DNA of 64,000 nt from Hoplostethus atlanticus. Its lineage: Eukaryota > Chordata > Actinopteri > Trachichthyiformes > Trachichthyidae. The notes beneath the pieces were generated by a model, which did not search any database, was not told the origin of the DNA, and was given only the letters and a program-made list of their open reading frames with translations. The first letter of the stretch is position 1; each line of letters starts with the position of its first letter. The stretch is taken from contig JAXDDX010000212.1 of assembly GCA_034670405.1 (NCBI GenBank), positions 354,501 to 418,500 on the forward strand. The letters run 5' to 3'. Shown here piece by piece: positions 42,429 to 58,029 of this stretch. The translations under genes and the position numbers were made by a program.

Positions 42429-42963
42429 TTAAAGGAATACACCAAGTTTTTGCTAGACTGTGTGCAGGTCAATTTACCTATTAAGTGATGAGAATGTCGA
42501 CACCAAAATCATCCACGTGTCCTTGATAGATTGTTAGCTCCGGTGTTCCATGCTAACATTTTAGCATACATTGCTAACACTTAAGCATACGCTATGTTGA
42601 GTGATAGTAGGTTCCATGATAACACTCATACACTATGTTGAGTGATAGTAGGCTCCATGATAACACTCATACACTATGTTGAGTGATACTAGGCTCCATG
42701 CTAACACTTTAGCATACACTATGTTGAGTGATACTAGGCTCCATGCTAACACTTTAGCATACACTATGCTAAGTGATAGTAGGCTCCATGCTAACACTTT
42801 AGCATACACTATGTTGAGTGATAGTAAACGGATAGTAAATGGAGCACTGGAGCCAATGATCTAGCAGGGACACATGCATGATTTTGGTGTCTATGTTCTC
42901 ATCACTCACAACAGGTAAACTGACAAACAGGACACTCTACCAAAAACAGGTGTCATTTTTGTA
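42429..42963. mobile_element. Minisatellite-bearing TTAA element (copy 3)
   Basis: Left end TTAAAGGAATACACCAAGTTTTTG (42429-42452). The core has about six 45-bp units in the same orientation as copy 2 (42546-42830), some truncated. The right flank 'actggagccaatgatctagc...ctctaccaaaaacaggtgtcatttttgtaa' is a diverged match to the copy 1 and copy 2 flanks. The right terminal TTAA has decayed. Confidence 0.65.
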
Positions 42964-43990
42964 ACAATTTCAGGATTTTGTACCCCTCGGGTCCAGTTTC
43001 TGTTTGGGACAGAATTTGTCTTTGCGTTGGGCTCAAATGATCAGGTCCCAGTAAGGCTCTAAACTGTAGTAGCTGCATGCAAAGTACTGTATGTACTGTA
43101 ATGATGCTTCAGGCTTCTAGTCTCAGTACAAGTGATGCCTCACTTTCTTATCTTTTACTGGTTTTTATTTTCTATAATTTGTCTCTGTTAATAAAGTTTT
43201 TGATTGATTTTTCTCTTTTGGATGGGGGGGTTAGTTTAGCTCTAGGGGGTAGTTTAGCTTGCTCTCTGTAAAGTGGCAGGGGAGATCAATGGCTTTCCCT
43301 TTATAAGCTTCTTCAACAAACTGCTTATTTTCTTCTGCTTTTAAAAAAAAAATGGAGTTTCCCTCTTTGAATCCGTGTCTTTGTGTTTATTTGGAGTATC
43401 CGCCGTCCAAGTGTCATTCATTGCATGAGAAGCCGGCGTTGACTAAACCTTCTATAGAATGAATGGCACTAAAACTAATGTTAATATGTGTAAGTAAGAA
43501 TAAAACTAGAAGAGTGCAAAGTTACAAGCTCGCCACGTGAGAGAATGAATGAATAACACAATATTTCTATTTTATTATATTTTATTTTATTTTATTTTAT
43601 TTCGTTTTTACTTAGAGGTATGACAGCTTTATTACAAGCAAAAGAAAACCTTCATTTGGCACGACAAAAACTAAACTAGTAGGACAGCAATGTTAAATTA
43701 CAGCTACTGCTATCTTAAAATTATGACCCCATAGTGTGATACCTGCTGACTAGGGTTAATGGTAAATGGCCACAAACACACAGTCTGTCCTTTTTCTAGA
43801 TTTGTTTTTTAAACAGGAATTCTATTGGCTATATGGACGTTTACTTCAAAGTGATTGGTTAGGTTAGTTACCAAGCGGTTCCCATCACACTGGGTGTCAC
43901 TGCACCCCAAGAGTTTGGGTGACCATGAACATGCAGAACACGGAACACATACGGAACAGCTTCACATACCACACCACCTTCCCAAGGTCT
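42964..43990. other. Intergenic DNA
   Basis: No gene was recognised. It includes a TTTTA pentanucleotide run at about 43570-43605. Confidence 0.5.
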
Positions 43991-43992
43991 CT

Positions 43993-44150
43993 TCTACTAC
44001 TACTTTTCCAGTACTACTACTATTACAACTATTACTACTACTATTGCTACTGCTACTATCACTACTACTACAGCTACTACTACTACTGCTACTATCACTA
44101 CTACTACTACTACTACTATCACTACTACTACTACTACTATCACTACTACA
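43993..44150. repeat. CTA trinucleotide array
   Basis: Imperfect (CTA)n with ATT, TGC and TCA interruptions, giving long Leu/Tyr/Ser frames that are artefacts. Confidence 0.9.
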
Positions 44151-44559
44151 TATTCTTCCCAACATGAAACAGAGTTAAATTAAGGATATCAGCAGGACAA
44201 AGGCACTTGAGGCTAAATGGATCTAAATGACAATAGTCCAGTTCATGCAAAATCGCCGATGCCTTGTTTTTCTTATCGGGTTGAAGAAGTGAAAGAGGCG
44301 TTCACAACACATTCCTTCTGCTTTTGATGAACCGGGGGAGAAACCTGATTCCATTGCGATACATTTACATAACGTAGTTCCTGTGAAGTATCAAGACTGT
44401 CCCCTCACTGAAAATAACACTCAGATCTGGCACTTGTGACACACACAGATAAATCACCTTTCAGCTAGTGCGAGGATCACGTGCCCTACACATGTAAAAG
44501 GGTTTTTTTCTCTCAAAGCCAATTAAATGATAAATAAAGTTTTAACATATCCATCTTAA

Positions 44560-44830
44560 CAAGTCATTGAATCCAGTACTGAGTCTTAAAATCGTACTTT
44601 TCTGCCAAAGAGGTGAGACGAAACCACTTGTTTCTGATGTTTCAAGACCTTTCTTGAATCAAGTGTCATATTCTTGATACTAGCATTATTCTTGTCTTGT
44701 CTCACAATATTGACACTGATTTGTAGAACATAGGGGAACTGCCTGATCCCCCACTGGCAAAATTAAGAAAAAATAGCATTTTAAGACTGAACATGAGACT
44801 AAATGAGACTTCTTTCTTGTCTAGGTCCCT
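44560..44830. mobile_element. Diverged MITE related to 36675-36901
   Basis: Shares 'tctgccaaagaggtgagac', 'cttgaatcaagtgtcatattcttgatac' and 'gcattttaagactgaacatgagac' type words with the intron 8 MITE. Strongly diverged. Confidence 0.4.
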
Positions 44831-45203
44831 GTCTATTTTATTATTTTATTTTACCATTATTTTTTCCTGGGACTCACTAACTGTCCTATCTTCCGACAGA
44901 GTGTCCAGTGTCCATACTGTAAAGCCAGTGTCTGTCTATGGGCCTGGTGGGTCCCCACATTACAAATGTGCTACTGTTGTTTCCAGGATGACATTAAACT
45001 TTAGGTGTAAGCTAAAGCTCTCTGCTGCTACGAGGTGTGTTCACGTGTGGCTGGTTCAGACACAAATCAGTAGTGTGAATATGACTAATTCAGGCTAATA
45101 AAGAGTACCAGTATGAGGCATACAGTAAGCCCCCCCGTACAGTCAAAGAAATCCTATTTTTTAGGGTACATTATGCATGCAACAATGAATTACTGATACT
45201 TAC

Positions 45204-45204
45204 T

Positions 45205-45235
<31 letters not shown>

Positions 45236-45241
45236 GATAGG

Positions 45242-45278
<37 letters not shown>

Positions 45279-45280
45279 GG

Positions 45281-45317
<37 letters not shown>

Positions 45318-45336
45318 GATAGGTAGATAGATACAG

Positions 45337-45406
<70 letters not shown>

Positions 45407-45430
45407 CAGTAGATAGATATATAGATAGAT

Positions 45431-45478
<48 letters not shown>

Positions 45479-45552
45479 TATATAGATAATAGATAGATAG
45501 ATACAGTAGATAGATAGATAGATAGATACAGTAGATAGATATATAGATAGAT

Positions 45553-45608
<56 letters not shown>

Positions 45609-45632
45609 TAGATAATAGATAGATAGATACAG

Positions 45633-45674
<42 letters not shown>

Positions 45675-45714
45675 CAGTAGATACAGTAGATAGATGATAG
45701 GTAGATAGATACAG

Positions 45715-45764
<50 letters not shown>

Positions 45765-45809
45765 TAGATAATAGATAGATAGATACAGTAGATAGATATA
45801 TAGATAGAT

Positions 45810-45849
<40 letters not shown>

Positions 45850-45873
45850 TAGATAATAGATAGATAGATACAG

Positions 45874-45922
<49 letters not shown>
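45204..45922. repeat. GATA tetranucleotide array (about 0.7 kb)
   Basis: Almost pure (GATA)n with regular interruptions such as ACAGTAGATAGAT, GATGATAGGTAGAT and GATATAGATAATAGAT. These recur in the same order several times, showing higher-order duplication. The right edge abuts a LINE reverse-transcriptase fragment. Confidence 0.95.
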
Positions 45923-46000
45923 GGAGTTTCTCAGGGCTCTGTACTTGGCCCTCTTTTATTTTCCATACCGATTAATTCATTCATTCAAACCTTGTGAAAA
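45923..46000 (+). pseudogene. LINE reverse-transcriptase fragment
   Basis: Frame starting at gga (about 45923) reads GVSQGSVLGPLLFSI, the signature motif of non-LTR retrotransposon reverse transcriptases (usually GVPQGSVLGPLLF). It extends only about 20 residues before losing similarity. A relic, probably an L2, Rex or CR1-type element. Confidence 0.65.
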
Positions 46001-46604
46001 CCCCTGGAGAATTTCCAAACTGGTTTGGCCACTGTTCTGTGGAAGTCATGCAGACTGAACTTTGATGTGAACGGCAACAAAACAAGATAGGCCGCAAACT
46101 TTTCCACCAAAAAGAAGCTCTCCGCTGTCCCTTCTACGCCGATGATGGTATCGTTTTTTAGGCCGTAAGCTGGGATTCATGGTCAACCGCCATAATGGTT
46201 TCAAATGATTCTCTAATGTTGAAGGTCCATGATGTCAGAGAAAGTGATGTCAGAAGAGTGAGGGAGGTGAAAGAGGGGAACAGAAAGTAGTCCTACACAC
46301 ATAAACACACACACACACACACACACAACTGGACAGAAGATTGAAATAGAACACCCAGTAAAATTCACAGAGCGCTATTTAGAAAAATCACTTCCTTGTT
46401 TTTCATGTGCCTCACAGAGTACAACGTGTTTAGGGAAGTGAAATGAACACATCATACACGAACACAATTAATTACACACACACACACAGATAAAACTCCC
46501 ATGGTAACCCCCGCCTAGTAGAGAGCTAAAGGTAAGCGATACTGCCACGTCATAGGAACCCCCTAGATGTATTCTGGGTCTTCCCCAGCTACTCCCAGCT
46601 ACTG

Positions 46605-46612
46605 TATATAAA
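46605..46612 (+). promoter_or_regulatory. TATA box of the chemokine gene
   Basis: TATATAAA lies 97 bases before the start codon, placing transcription initiation near 46635-46645. Upstream GGGTCTTCCC (46576-46585) is one base off an NF-kB consensus, fitting an inducible chemokine. Confidence 0.7.
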
Positions 46613-46708
46613 GATGAAATGGCACAAGGTGAGGAGAATCACGCTCATCCATTCACTGTAACTCTTCTAATACTACTACAAGGGGTAGAATAACACACAC
46701 ACTTGATA

Positions 46709-46775
46709 ATGGCCGCTCCTCGTCTCGCTCTGACTGTGCTCATACTGATGCTGGCTGCTATCACACTGAGCCAAG
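46709..46775 (+). CDS. Chemokine exon 1 (signal peptide)
   Basis: Start codon in ataATGg context. Encodes the hydrophobic leader and ends ccaag|gtaaga. Confidence 0.92.
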
Positions 46776-47546
46776 GTAAGACAAAAACTACAGATTACCA
46801 TATTTATTGTAGAAGTGATCAATAGGTTGTCTATTTCTATTCTGTGTTTTATGTTTTCATCCCTGTAAGTCAGCATCATATCTCCAAAATGAGTTGAATG
46901 AATTTCCATGACATTTAATGGACAGATAGGCCTCAGGGACAATTGATTAGCTTTTGTTGGTGATCTGGATCTGGGACAATTATCATTTTTTTACTCTTGG
47001 AAATGAATGGAGATAGAGACATGATTCCAAATCCCGGGGGTATGTTTGCAGGGGAAATGAGAAATCAATTTTAAGTGATAGGAACGATGGTCTTTGGTTG
47101 GAACAAGTTGGAGAATTGTTGGAGTTGTTATTAGCTTGGATTTCAATGGAGAGTTTTAGTGTCCCGTGGTCTAAATGTTGTTTCTGAGAGGTGATACTTT
47201 TGGAGCGTGGAAACGGTCAAATTTAAAGATGTGAAAAAAATCAGTGGATCACAAAGAATTCAGAAAGGATGAAGGTGGCTTGTAGCCCAGAATGTTTGTG
47301 TTATTTATGTGTGTATTTGTGTGTGATCCCCCTGAATTTCTCATAGCGTTTGTTTCATGGGTCCAGCACCAAGTTAAACTGCTTGATTCACATTTAGAGA
47401 TATTGAAAGTCCGCACAAAATCTCAGCTTTTGGCAGCTTCAGTCCAAAATATATATATATCAGTGTCACTATCGGCCTTTTAAAATCAGTCAAAACCCTA
47501 ATGTATAGAAAATGAAAGAAGGAATAGAACAGAGACTGGTAGATGG

Positions 47547-47584
<38 letters not shown>

Positions 47585-48105
47585 TATTTGAGTGAGTTGT
47601 ATTTTGCTGAAATAGTCATTCCCGGGTGTCTGTTTTGTAGGTATGCGCGGTCCCGGACCGAAGAAATGCTGCTTCACTTTCAACGAGCGCACGGTGCCCA
47701 AAGGGAGAGTGGTGGGCTACGTCAGGACCAGCCAGCAGTGCCCCAACCCTGCTGTGCTGTGAGTAGTGTCTGTGTGCGTGTGCGCGTGTGTGTTCCACTC
47801 TGTGTAGTTCTTCATCAGCGTCTCATCATCATCTACATCATCATCAGTAACATGTAGATCATCATCACCAACATCATCATCACTAACATCATCATCATCA
47901 GTAACATGCACACCATCATCATCGTTGCCAACATCTTCATCACATCTACTCTATTCTGAATCCATTGTCTTCCTCATCCGCATCTCTCAGGTTGAAGACA
48001 AAGGCGGGCCGTCAGATATGCGCCCGACCTTCCGACCCCTGGGTGAAGACCATCATCAACTCCGTGGACGCTAAAGCCCTCCCAGGACAGCAGAGCAACC
48101 TGTAA
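46709..48105 (+). CDS. CC chemokine, three exons, gene span
   Basis: A secreted leukocyte chemoattractant of 99 residues, complete in the window. Exons 46709-46775, 47641-47758 and 47991-48105 join in frame with GT-AG borders and the 1/2 split phases typical of CC chemokine genes. Residues 1-22 form a signal peptide (MAAPRLALTVLILMLAAITL). Mature sequence has adjacent cysteines (KKCC), a third in QQCPNPAVLL and a fourth in RQICARPSDPWV, the four-cysteine CC pattern, plus the beta-strand GRVVGYVRT and the C-terminal helix WVKTIINSVD. Size is normal. The orthologue group is not certain. Teleost CC chemokines expanded independently, so no symbol is given. TATA box, AU-rich 3' UTR and poly(A) signal are all visible. 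Confidence 0.93.
46860..47470. mobile_element. Dispersed repeat in chemokine intron 1
   Basis: Contains 'tggagagttttagtgtcccgtggtctaaat', whose reverse complement recurs at 59938-59970, and 'gtggaaacggtcaaattta' and 'ttggcagcttcagtccaaaa', shared with 28573-28640. Non-coding. Confidence 0.5.
47548..47584. repeat. (TG)n microsatellite
   Basis: TG run 57 bases before the chemokine exon 2 acceptor. Confidence 0.9.
47641..47758 (+). CDS. Chemokine exon 2
   Basis: Encodes GMRGPGPKKCCFTFNERTVP and KGRVVGYVRTSQQCPNPAV. Acceptor tgttttgtag|gt, donor gtgct|gtgagt. Confidence 0.93.
47991..48105 (+). CDS. Chemokine exon 3 and stop
   Basis: Encodes LLKTKAGRQICARPSDPWVK then TIINSVDAKALPGQQSNL and TAA. 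Acceptor catctctcag|g. Confidence 0.93.
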
Positions 48106-48890
48106 CCATGGCAACGGCAGTATCCACTACCAGAGAATATCTGGACGGGCTGTGTGCCATGATGCCCCCCGTTTCTAACTTAACTAAGAAGTGTTGAATG
48201 CGAACATGTGACTATGCCTCCCCTGCCCCCATCCCTCCTAATATAACAGCAGCCTCCTGCCTACCTGTGGCTCCGCCCACACGCAAAAATCCACGATGCC
48301 CTACACACCACACATATATTTAAAAATATAAATATATTTATGAATTATTTATCCCGGCAAGCTATTTCAAAATGTAAATAAATCTATGTATGTATACTGT
48401 ATCCTGGCATGAGCACGTGTATTTTAAAATATTAGTGAATATATCCAGAAATGACATATCCTGAGTAAAATATGCTGATGAATGTATCTTGGATAAGACA
48501 TAGTTCTGTGTATTCTATGTCAAATGTATTTCTGAAATACATGTAAATGCCTGTAGAGTATGTATGAAAGTTGACATTTTTGCAATATTGGCTTCCATTT
48601 CCTCCATATGTTGTACATATATGGTTAAATGTTTTTTTTTAATCTTTATATGTGGCCTCCATATACACAACATAGGCATATGTGTCGTTAAAATACTAGG
48701 TGTGTTTTTGCGTATGGGTGTTCTCTTTAATTTCACCTAACCACCCCCCCCCCCCCCCCGATCAGTATAGTATAAGCTATGGGTTTTACCACTATATCTA
48801 GCCTGTACCACTGTGAGCTGTTTGCCTTCTTATATATGACAATGTACTATTACAGAACAATAAAATGCATGTAAGATGCTGAAATGTGTC
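48106..48890 (+). other. Chemokine 3' UTR with AU-rich elements and poly(A) signal
   Basis: ATTTA-containing AT-rich cluster at 48316-48352 (tatatatttaaaaatataaa, then tttatgaattattta), typical of unstable cytokine mRNAs. AATAAA poly(A) signal at 48859-48864. A C homopolymer of about 16 lies at 48744-48759. Confidence 0.75.
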
Positions 48891-50139
48891 GGGGTGTTGA
48901 AACTTAAATTAACTTAATGTGGCAATGTGAAAATGTGGGTCGGCAAGTATCTGAGCTGCTGATCATTAACAAAGCCATTTTCATTCCATCATAGGCTTGA
49001 TTGCATTTTCCTTTTTAACTTTACAGAAGAGTGTGCTATGGTGCTTATAGAATAAAATGCAGGGAATTAGGCATGGTTGGAGAGATTTTTTCTTGTGAAA
49101 TTGAAATGTTCCAAAAAATAATAAACACAAATAAAAACCAAAATATTAATTTCCCCAACAAAAATACAAATAGCACACTCCTTTGGTTTTATAGTAATAT
49201 TAAACTTAGTGTACCTCGCCACCAGAGGGCGTCCATACACCGTTTAGTTAACCTGCTTCGGTTCTGAGGAGAAATGTGGTTCCTCTTAAATACGACAGTA
49301 GTTTTATAGTGGCTGTTGTTTTATTTTGAAAATCAAACAGCACAGCGCTAGTGTGTTGCTAGAGCCGCAGTTGGATAGGGGGAATATATACTGGACAAGT
49401 AATTGATGTTTTAACTGATTTGATTAAATTAATTAAATGTTTTAATACGTTTATTAGAGAAACGCTTTTGTGAAGGGCTATCATAGAATTCTGGACTTTT
49501 CCCAGTTGTATTTACAAGGGTGTCAATTTACTAAACCTTAAACTATGGCTAACTCCCTGCATCTAATATTATTTGCCTCCAAAACCACATATTATTATTT
49601 GGTAAATGTGATAAATCGTTAAATTATCGGCTTAGGGGGAATATTGGTCCTGAACGCTCCCTTGGCATGTCGAATTGACGCCCAGTCGTATTTACAACTG
49701 TGTTTCGTTCGTGCTAGGCTCCAGCGGTTGCGATAATTCCGACACAGTTGAAAGCGGCAATGTAGGCTACATTTCGCCTCGAGCCGTGGAGGGCGGTTCA
49801 ACCCGAATCTATGTGTGACTTCATCACCAGAGGCCGAGTCCATCTGTGTTTGACCAATAAGAAGGCGGATCCAGAGGACAACGTAATGCACCAAGCTAGC
49901 CCATGAAACAGTCAGAATAGTAAATCGCTTCTCCCTTCAAAATAAAAGTATTAAATGTGTCGTCTTTGAAAATAAAGGAATAATTAAGTATTGGGTGTGC
50001 ATATCAAATTTCAATATAAAACATCAATTGTGTTTTCATTTATTACATATGTCTCCTTAGATATATTGTATATTTTCGCTTTGATACTTTGCATTCCTAA
50101 AAAAGCTTCAACATCTGATCGTCAATACTGGTATTATTT
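48891..50139. other. Intergenic DNA between chemokine and septin 7
   Basis: No gene was recognised. It contains 'cgccaccagagggcgtcc' (49217-49234), a motif close to a CTCF core, between the two genes. Otherwise unremarkable. Confidence 0.45.
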
Positions 50140-50447
50140 TGCCAATCCCAGCCGGAAGTTATTGTAGGTTCTGATTGGCTTGACACTGGTGAGGAACAAA
50201 CAGCCGTTGGAGCAGTTTTCTCTCCCTCCACTGCCTTTGGTAGTAGTATCTCTCAGTGGCCATATGTAATTTACCATTTACCCGAATTCATTCATTCTCA
50301 GAGGCACTCCACTTCTGTTAGTTTACGCCGAACTACGGTTTCCAGGGGAAAAGCTGTAGAGGGTTTTCGCTCCAACGTTTTCTGGACGTTTATCTTTTTA
50401 TGCCTCGGTGTGTCCGTCTGCAAGCTGGGTGGTGACAGCACGGTACA
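50140..50447 (+). promoter_or_regulatory. septin7: Probable septin 7 promoter and 5' UTR
   Basis: Contains GCCAATCC (50141-50148), the ETS/GABP motif GCCGGAAGT (50151-50159) and an inverted CCAAT box GATTGG (50173-50178), with no TATA box. This is a housekeeping-type promoter, as expected for a ubiquitous septin. Position just upstream of the putative first coding exon supports it. Confidence 0.6.
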
Positions 50448-50486
50448 ATGATCGAGCGACCAGAGACTGCGGTTCAGAGCATCGCT
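50448..50486 (+). CDS. septin7: Putative septin 7 coding exon 1
   Basis: ATG at 50448 encodes MIERPETAVQSIA and ends atcgct|gtaagt, a strong donor in phase 0, matching the phase needed for exon 2. The N-termini of septin 7 proteins vary, so the short leader cannot be checked by conservation. Support comes from the promoter motifs upstream and the correct phase. An alternative start elsewhere is possible. Confidence 0.55.
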
Positions 50487-50629
50487 GTAAGTCCAATAGA
50501 CCAATGTGCATGGGATATATTCGCAGTGACAGTATTTACAATAGGCAAATTGATTAAATAAGCCCTCGTCGCAAACCCCCGTTGTGTGGCACCGGTACGT
50601 AACGTTACCGTTCTGATGCACGGCGACAA

Positions 50630-51115
50630 CTTTACGCCAAATTCCATGAATACATCTGTCAGTTTACTGCTGCCTTGCTTATCGGTAAAGCTATACACCC
50701 GGTAGAACATGACATAAGACCTTAATCATCGATAGCAAGCACTGGTAAATTCGGCATACATATGATTCACCAAGCAGCATTTATTTCAATCAAACTACAA
50801 CATTTAGAATTGGTTCGTGCTGCTCGCTACCGCACACCACGGTGTATTTTGGTGGAAAAAGATGGTGGGTTTACACCCAACCAATTCTAAAAGTTGCAAT
50901 TCTATTGGAATAAATGACGTGTACTGTGTAATATGAATGTCGGTTTTATCAATGGAACGAAACAATCTGTAAACGGTCGTAAGTCATCCCCTACGAGGTG
51001 TGTACCTTTTCCTACAAGCAAGACCGCATTAAATTGCCATTGTTTTAAATAGAGTTCGGCGTGACGTCCGCTCAGTACAAGCGAGAACGGCACGTATTGG
51101 GGATATGTGATCTTT
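50630..51115. repeat. Diverged tandem duplication in septin 7 intron 1, copy 1
   Basis: Shares ordered anchors with 51340-51800: 'ccttgcttatcg', 'taaattcggcatac', 'accaagcag.atttatt', 'ccaatt.taaaagttg', 'ggcgtga' and 'gaacggcacg'. The offset is about 700 bp. Confidence 0.7.
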
Positions 51116-51339
51116 TCTCCATCACTGTGTTTTGCAATAGGAGATCAAGTAATTATGTGTGGCTAAAGAAACGTATTTCTTACACCATTTTCGCTGTGAT
51201 TTTGATAAGTGTGCTAGTCAGAGCGAATTATTTAGCATAGTAACATCCAGGTGCTAGCTTTAGCCCTAAATGGCCGTCTGACCGAGGAGCATCATAGATG
51301 GAGCCGATGAGATGTGGTCCCCTCGTTTATGGAGAGCCC

Positions 51340-51800
51340 ATATGCCAAACTCCATTAAAACTCTGGCACTATAACGCCGCCTTGCTTATCGAGTTACATA
51401 CATGTTAAAATAAAACTTAAGACCATTTGCGAATCTATAGGAGCCACTATTAAATTCGGCATACACCAAGCAGTATTTATTCCAATTAAATATAAACTTT
51501 TACAAGTAGCTCATCTGTTATTCCCACTTTCTCCTTCCGCCCAAACACAGTCGTGGGCGTTAGCAAGCAGCGTGTACCAATTGTAAAAGTTGAGAATGTA
51601 TTTACGTGAAGTGATGCTTGATCGGTTATCTATATGCCGAATTGACTACAAGGCCATGTCGATTCTTAAATTATATGAAGTCATGTTCTAACAGTTATGG
51701 ACCTCTACACATAAGCAAGGGCACTTTAAACTGCCTGATCATTGAATGGAGGTCGGCGTGATCCTCTCTCCATATAGTGAACGGCACGCATCGATGATTA
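51340..51800. repeat. Diverged tandem duplication in septin 7 intron 1, copy 2
   Basis: Second copy, about 65-75% similar by eye, with the same order and spacing of anchors. Exon 1 itself is not duplicated. Confidence 0.7.
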
Positions 51801-56202
<4,402 letters not shown>

Positions 56203-56271
56203 CACAGCTCACATTTGTCCGGGTTGGTGTAAGTCTATGTTAACACAGTGCTTGTGTGTGGTTTCCTTCAG

Positions 56272-56371
56272 CAGAGGAATCTGGAGGGCTATGTGGGCTT
56301 CGCTAACCTCCCCAACCAGGTCTACAGGAAGTCTGTCAAGAGGGGCTTCGAGTTCACACTCATGGTTGTCG
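56272..56371 (+). CDS. septin7: Septin 7 coding exon 2
   Basis: Encodes [20 protein letters not shown] then [14 protein letters not shown], almost identical to vertebrate septin 7 ([14 protein letters not shown]...). Septin 7 is a GTP-binding protein at the ends of septin hexamers and octamers, acting in cytokinesis, cilia and cortical rigidity. This exon holds the polybasic alpha-0 region (RKSVKRG) that binds phosphoinositides, and the beta-strand leading into the P-loop. The P-loop and remaining GTPase exons lie beyond the right edge. The acceptor is tandem (ttcagcag), so Gln at the exon start is optional. Donor tgtcg|gtgagt, phase 1. Confidence 0.93.
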
Positions 56372-58029
56372 GTGAGTTGGAAAAACAACTATTTCTGACC
56401 ATGTGTATTTGATTGTGTGTGTGTGTCAAGCCTATGTATGTACACCTGTCCGCCGGTGTCCACTTGTCGGTATGGTGTGGCATCCAGAGCTGCTCAGTAT
56501 GCTAAGTTCACAGCTTTAATGTTGTCCTTGCTGAGCCCAGCATGACAAATATGTGCCTATAAAAAAAATCAACCCTTTATCGTGAAAGATGGTTATATGT
56601 AGTTTCCCAGGGGAACTTTCTCTGTAGTCTGGGACGCACAATGACACAGCTGTGTTTTTTGGATGATTTGATTTGTAAAGTGAGCGCATCGGCGAGCCGC
56701 AGGATGTAGGCTATGGGATGAATGAACTTGGTTGTACATGGCTAACAGGATTACGGAGGGAGGGAAGTGAACAGAAGAGTGGAGCACGGACTGGTTTGGA
56801 TGTCTATACACACACGCGCAGCAGAAATGACAGCAGCGTTGCATTGACATATTGAACCATGCTCTCTGTAAGACCTGTAATGTGCTGTAATGGATTGAGC
56901 CATAGCTAGATTTCCCGTTTAAATTGGAGCTGGGGTCTGTGCACGTCAGCCAAGTGTGCCAGCTGTGCTGCTTGCAACATGTACATATGGGCATGCATGT
57001 GTATAGAGCATGCATGCGTACATGCACGTGCCCACGATAGTTTTCTCAGAATATACTATATTTTTAGCCTTATGTGGTCTCTGAAACAACATTTAGGCCC
57101 TTTTGACATGAACACCCTCTATTAAAACAAAGAGAAATTGTGGACCATGGCATCTCCAGGGTATCGGCAGGTGCTTAAAAAGTCTTAGAAGTAGATTTAA
57201 TTTGAGTGTTTTTTTCACCATGCAATGTGCTTTCTTTGTACTGCACTCTTACATTAATGCATAACAGGGTTAGTAGTACAATATGCTTCGTATCTGCTTC
57301 ACTAAACGCATGACTAACAATTTCCTGTTGTCCTTTCTCTTACACTGCCCATTCATAGTTTCAGGACATTCCTTAGCGGTGTTCAATCAGAAATAGGCAT
57401 GTTTTGCCAGCTTTATTTCTTTATTTTTTCAGGTAGCATTTAAGCAGCCTTAAAAGTCTCTCAAAAGTCTTAAATCTGGGTTTCTGAAAGCTGCAGATGC
57501 CCTGATCGATTCAGGGGTAAGAGAAAGCCCACAATTACTATCTTTGCCTGGGGTTTTAGCTTCCTGTTTAGTAAACAGACACTGTGGAAGAGTGGCTGAA
57601 AGAAGACAGAAAGAAGAGTGAAGGCTTGAGAGAGACGAGTGTCAGCTAGATCCACAGTCAACTACATCCCCGTTTCAGCCCTTCTCACATATGGGCCCCT
57701 CTGTCCTTTTTCCCAGCTTTCTTGGCTCCCGGCCCTGCATACCCCAGCTGAGCCACATTTCACACATAGCAAATGTGAGGACGGCACTCTTCTTGACTCG
57801 ACACAGCAGACTTTTAAAAGACAGGCGACGAGAGCGAGGGATCGCTGTTGGGTTTTATCAGGCTTTATCAACACCCACTTATTTGACCCACTTATGAATG
57901 GTTTCTGAAAGCCCACATGTGTTTTATGTGCTTTTGATAAAATTCTAAAATTCATAGCAGTGTTCTTAGAAAGCCAGCCTGGTAAGATCTAGGTTGTGTG
58001 GGTGTGTGTCTATCGTATTTGTGTTCCTG

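Noticed and set aside
43855-44178. Leucine- or tyrosine-rich ORFs
   Set aside because: Produced by the CTA trinucleotide array.
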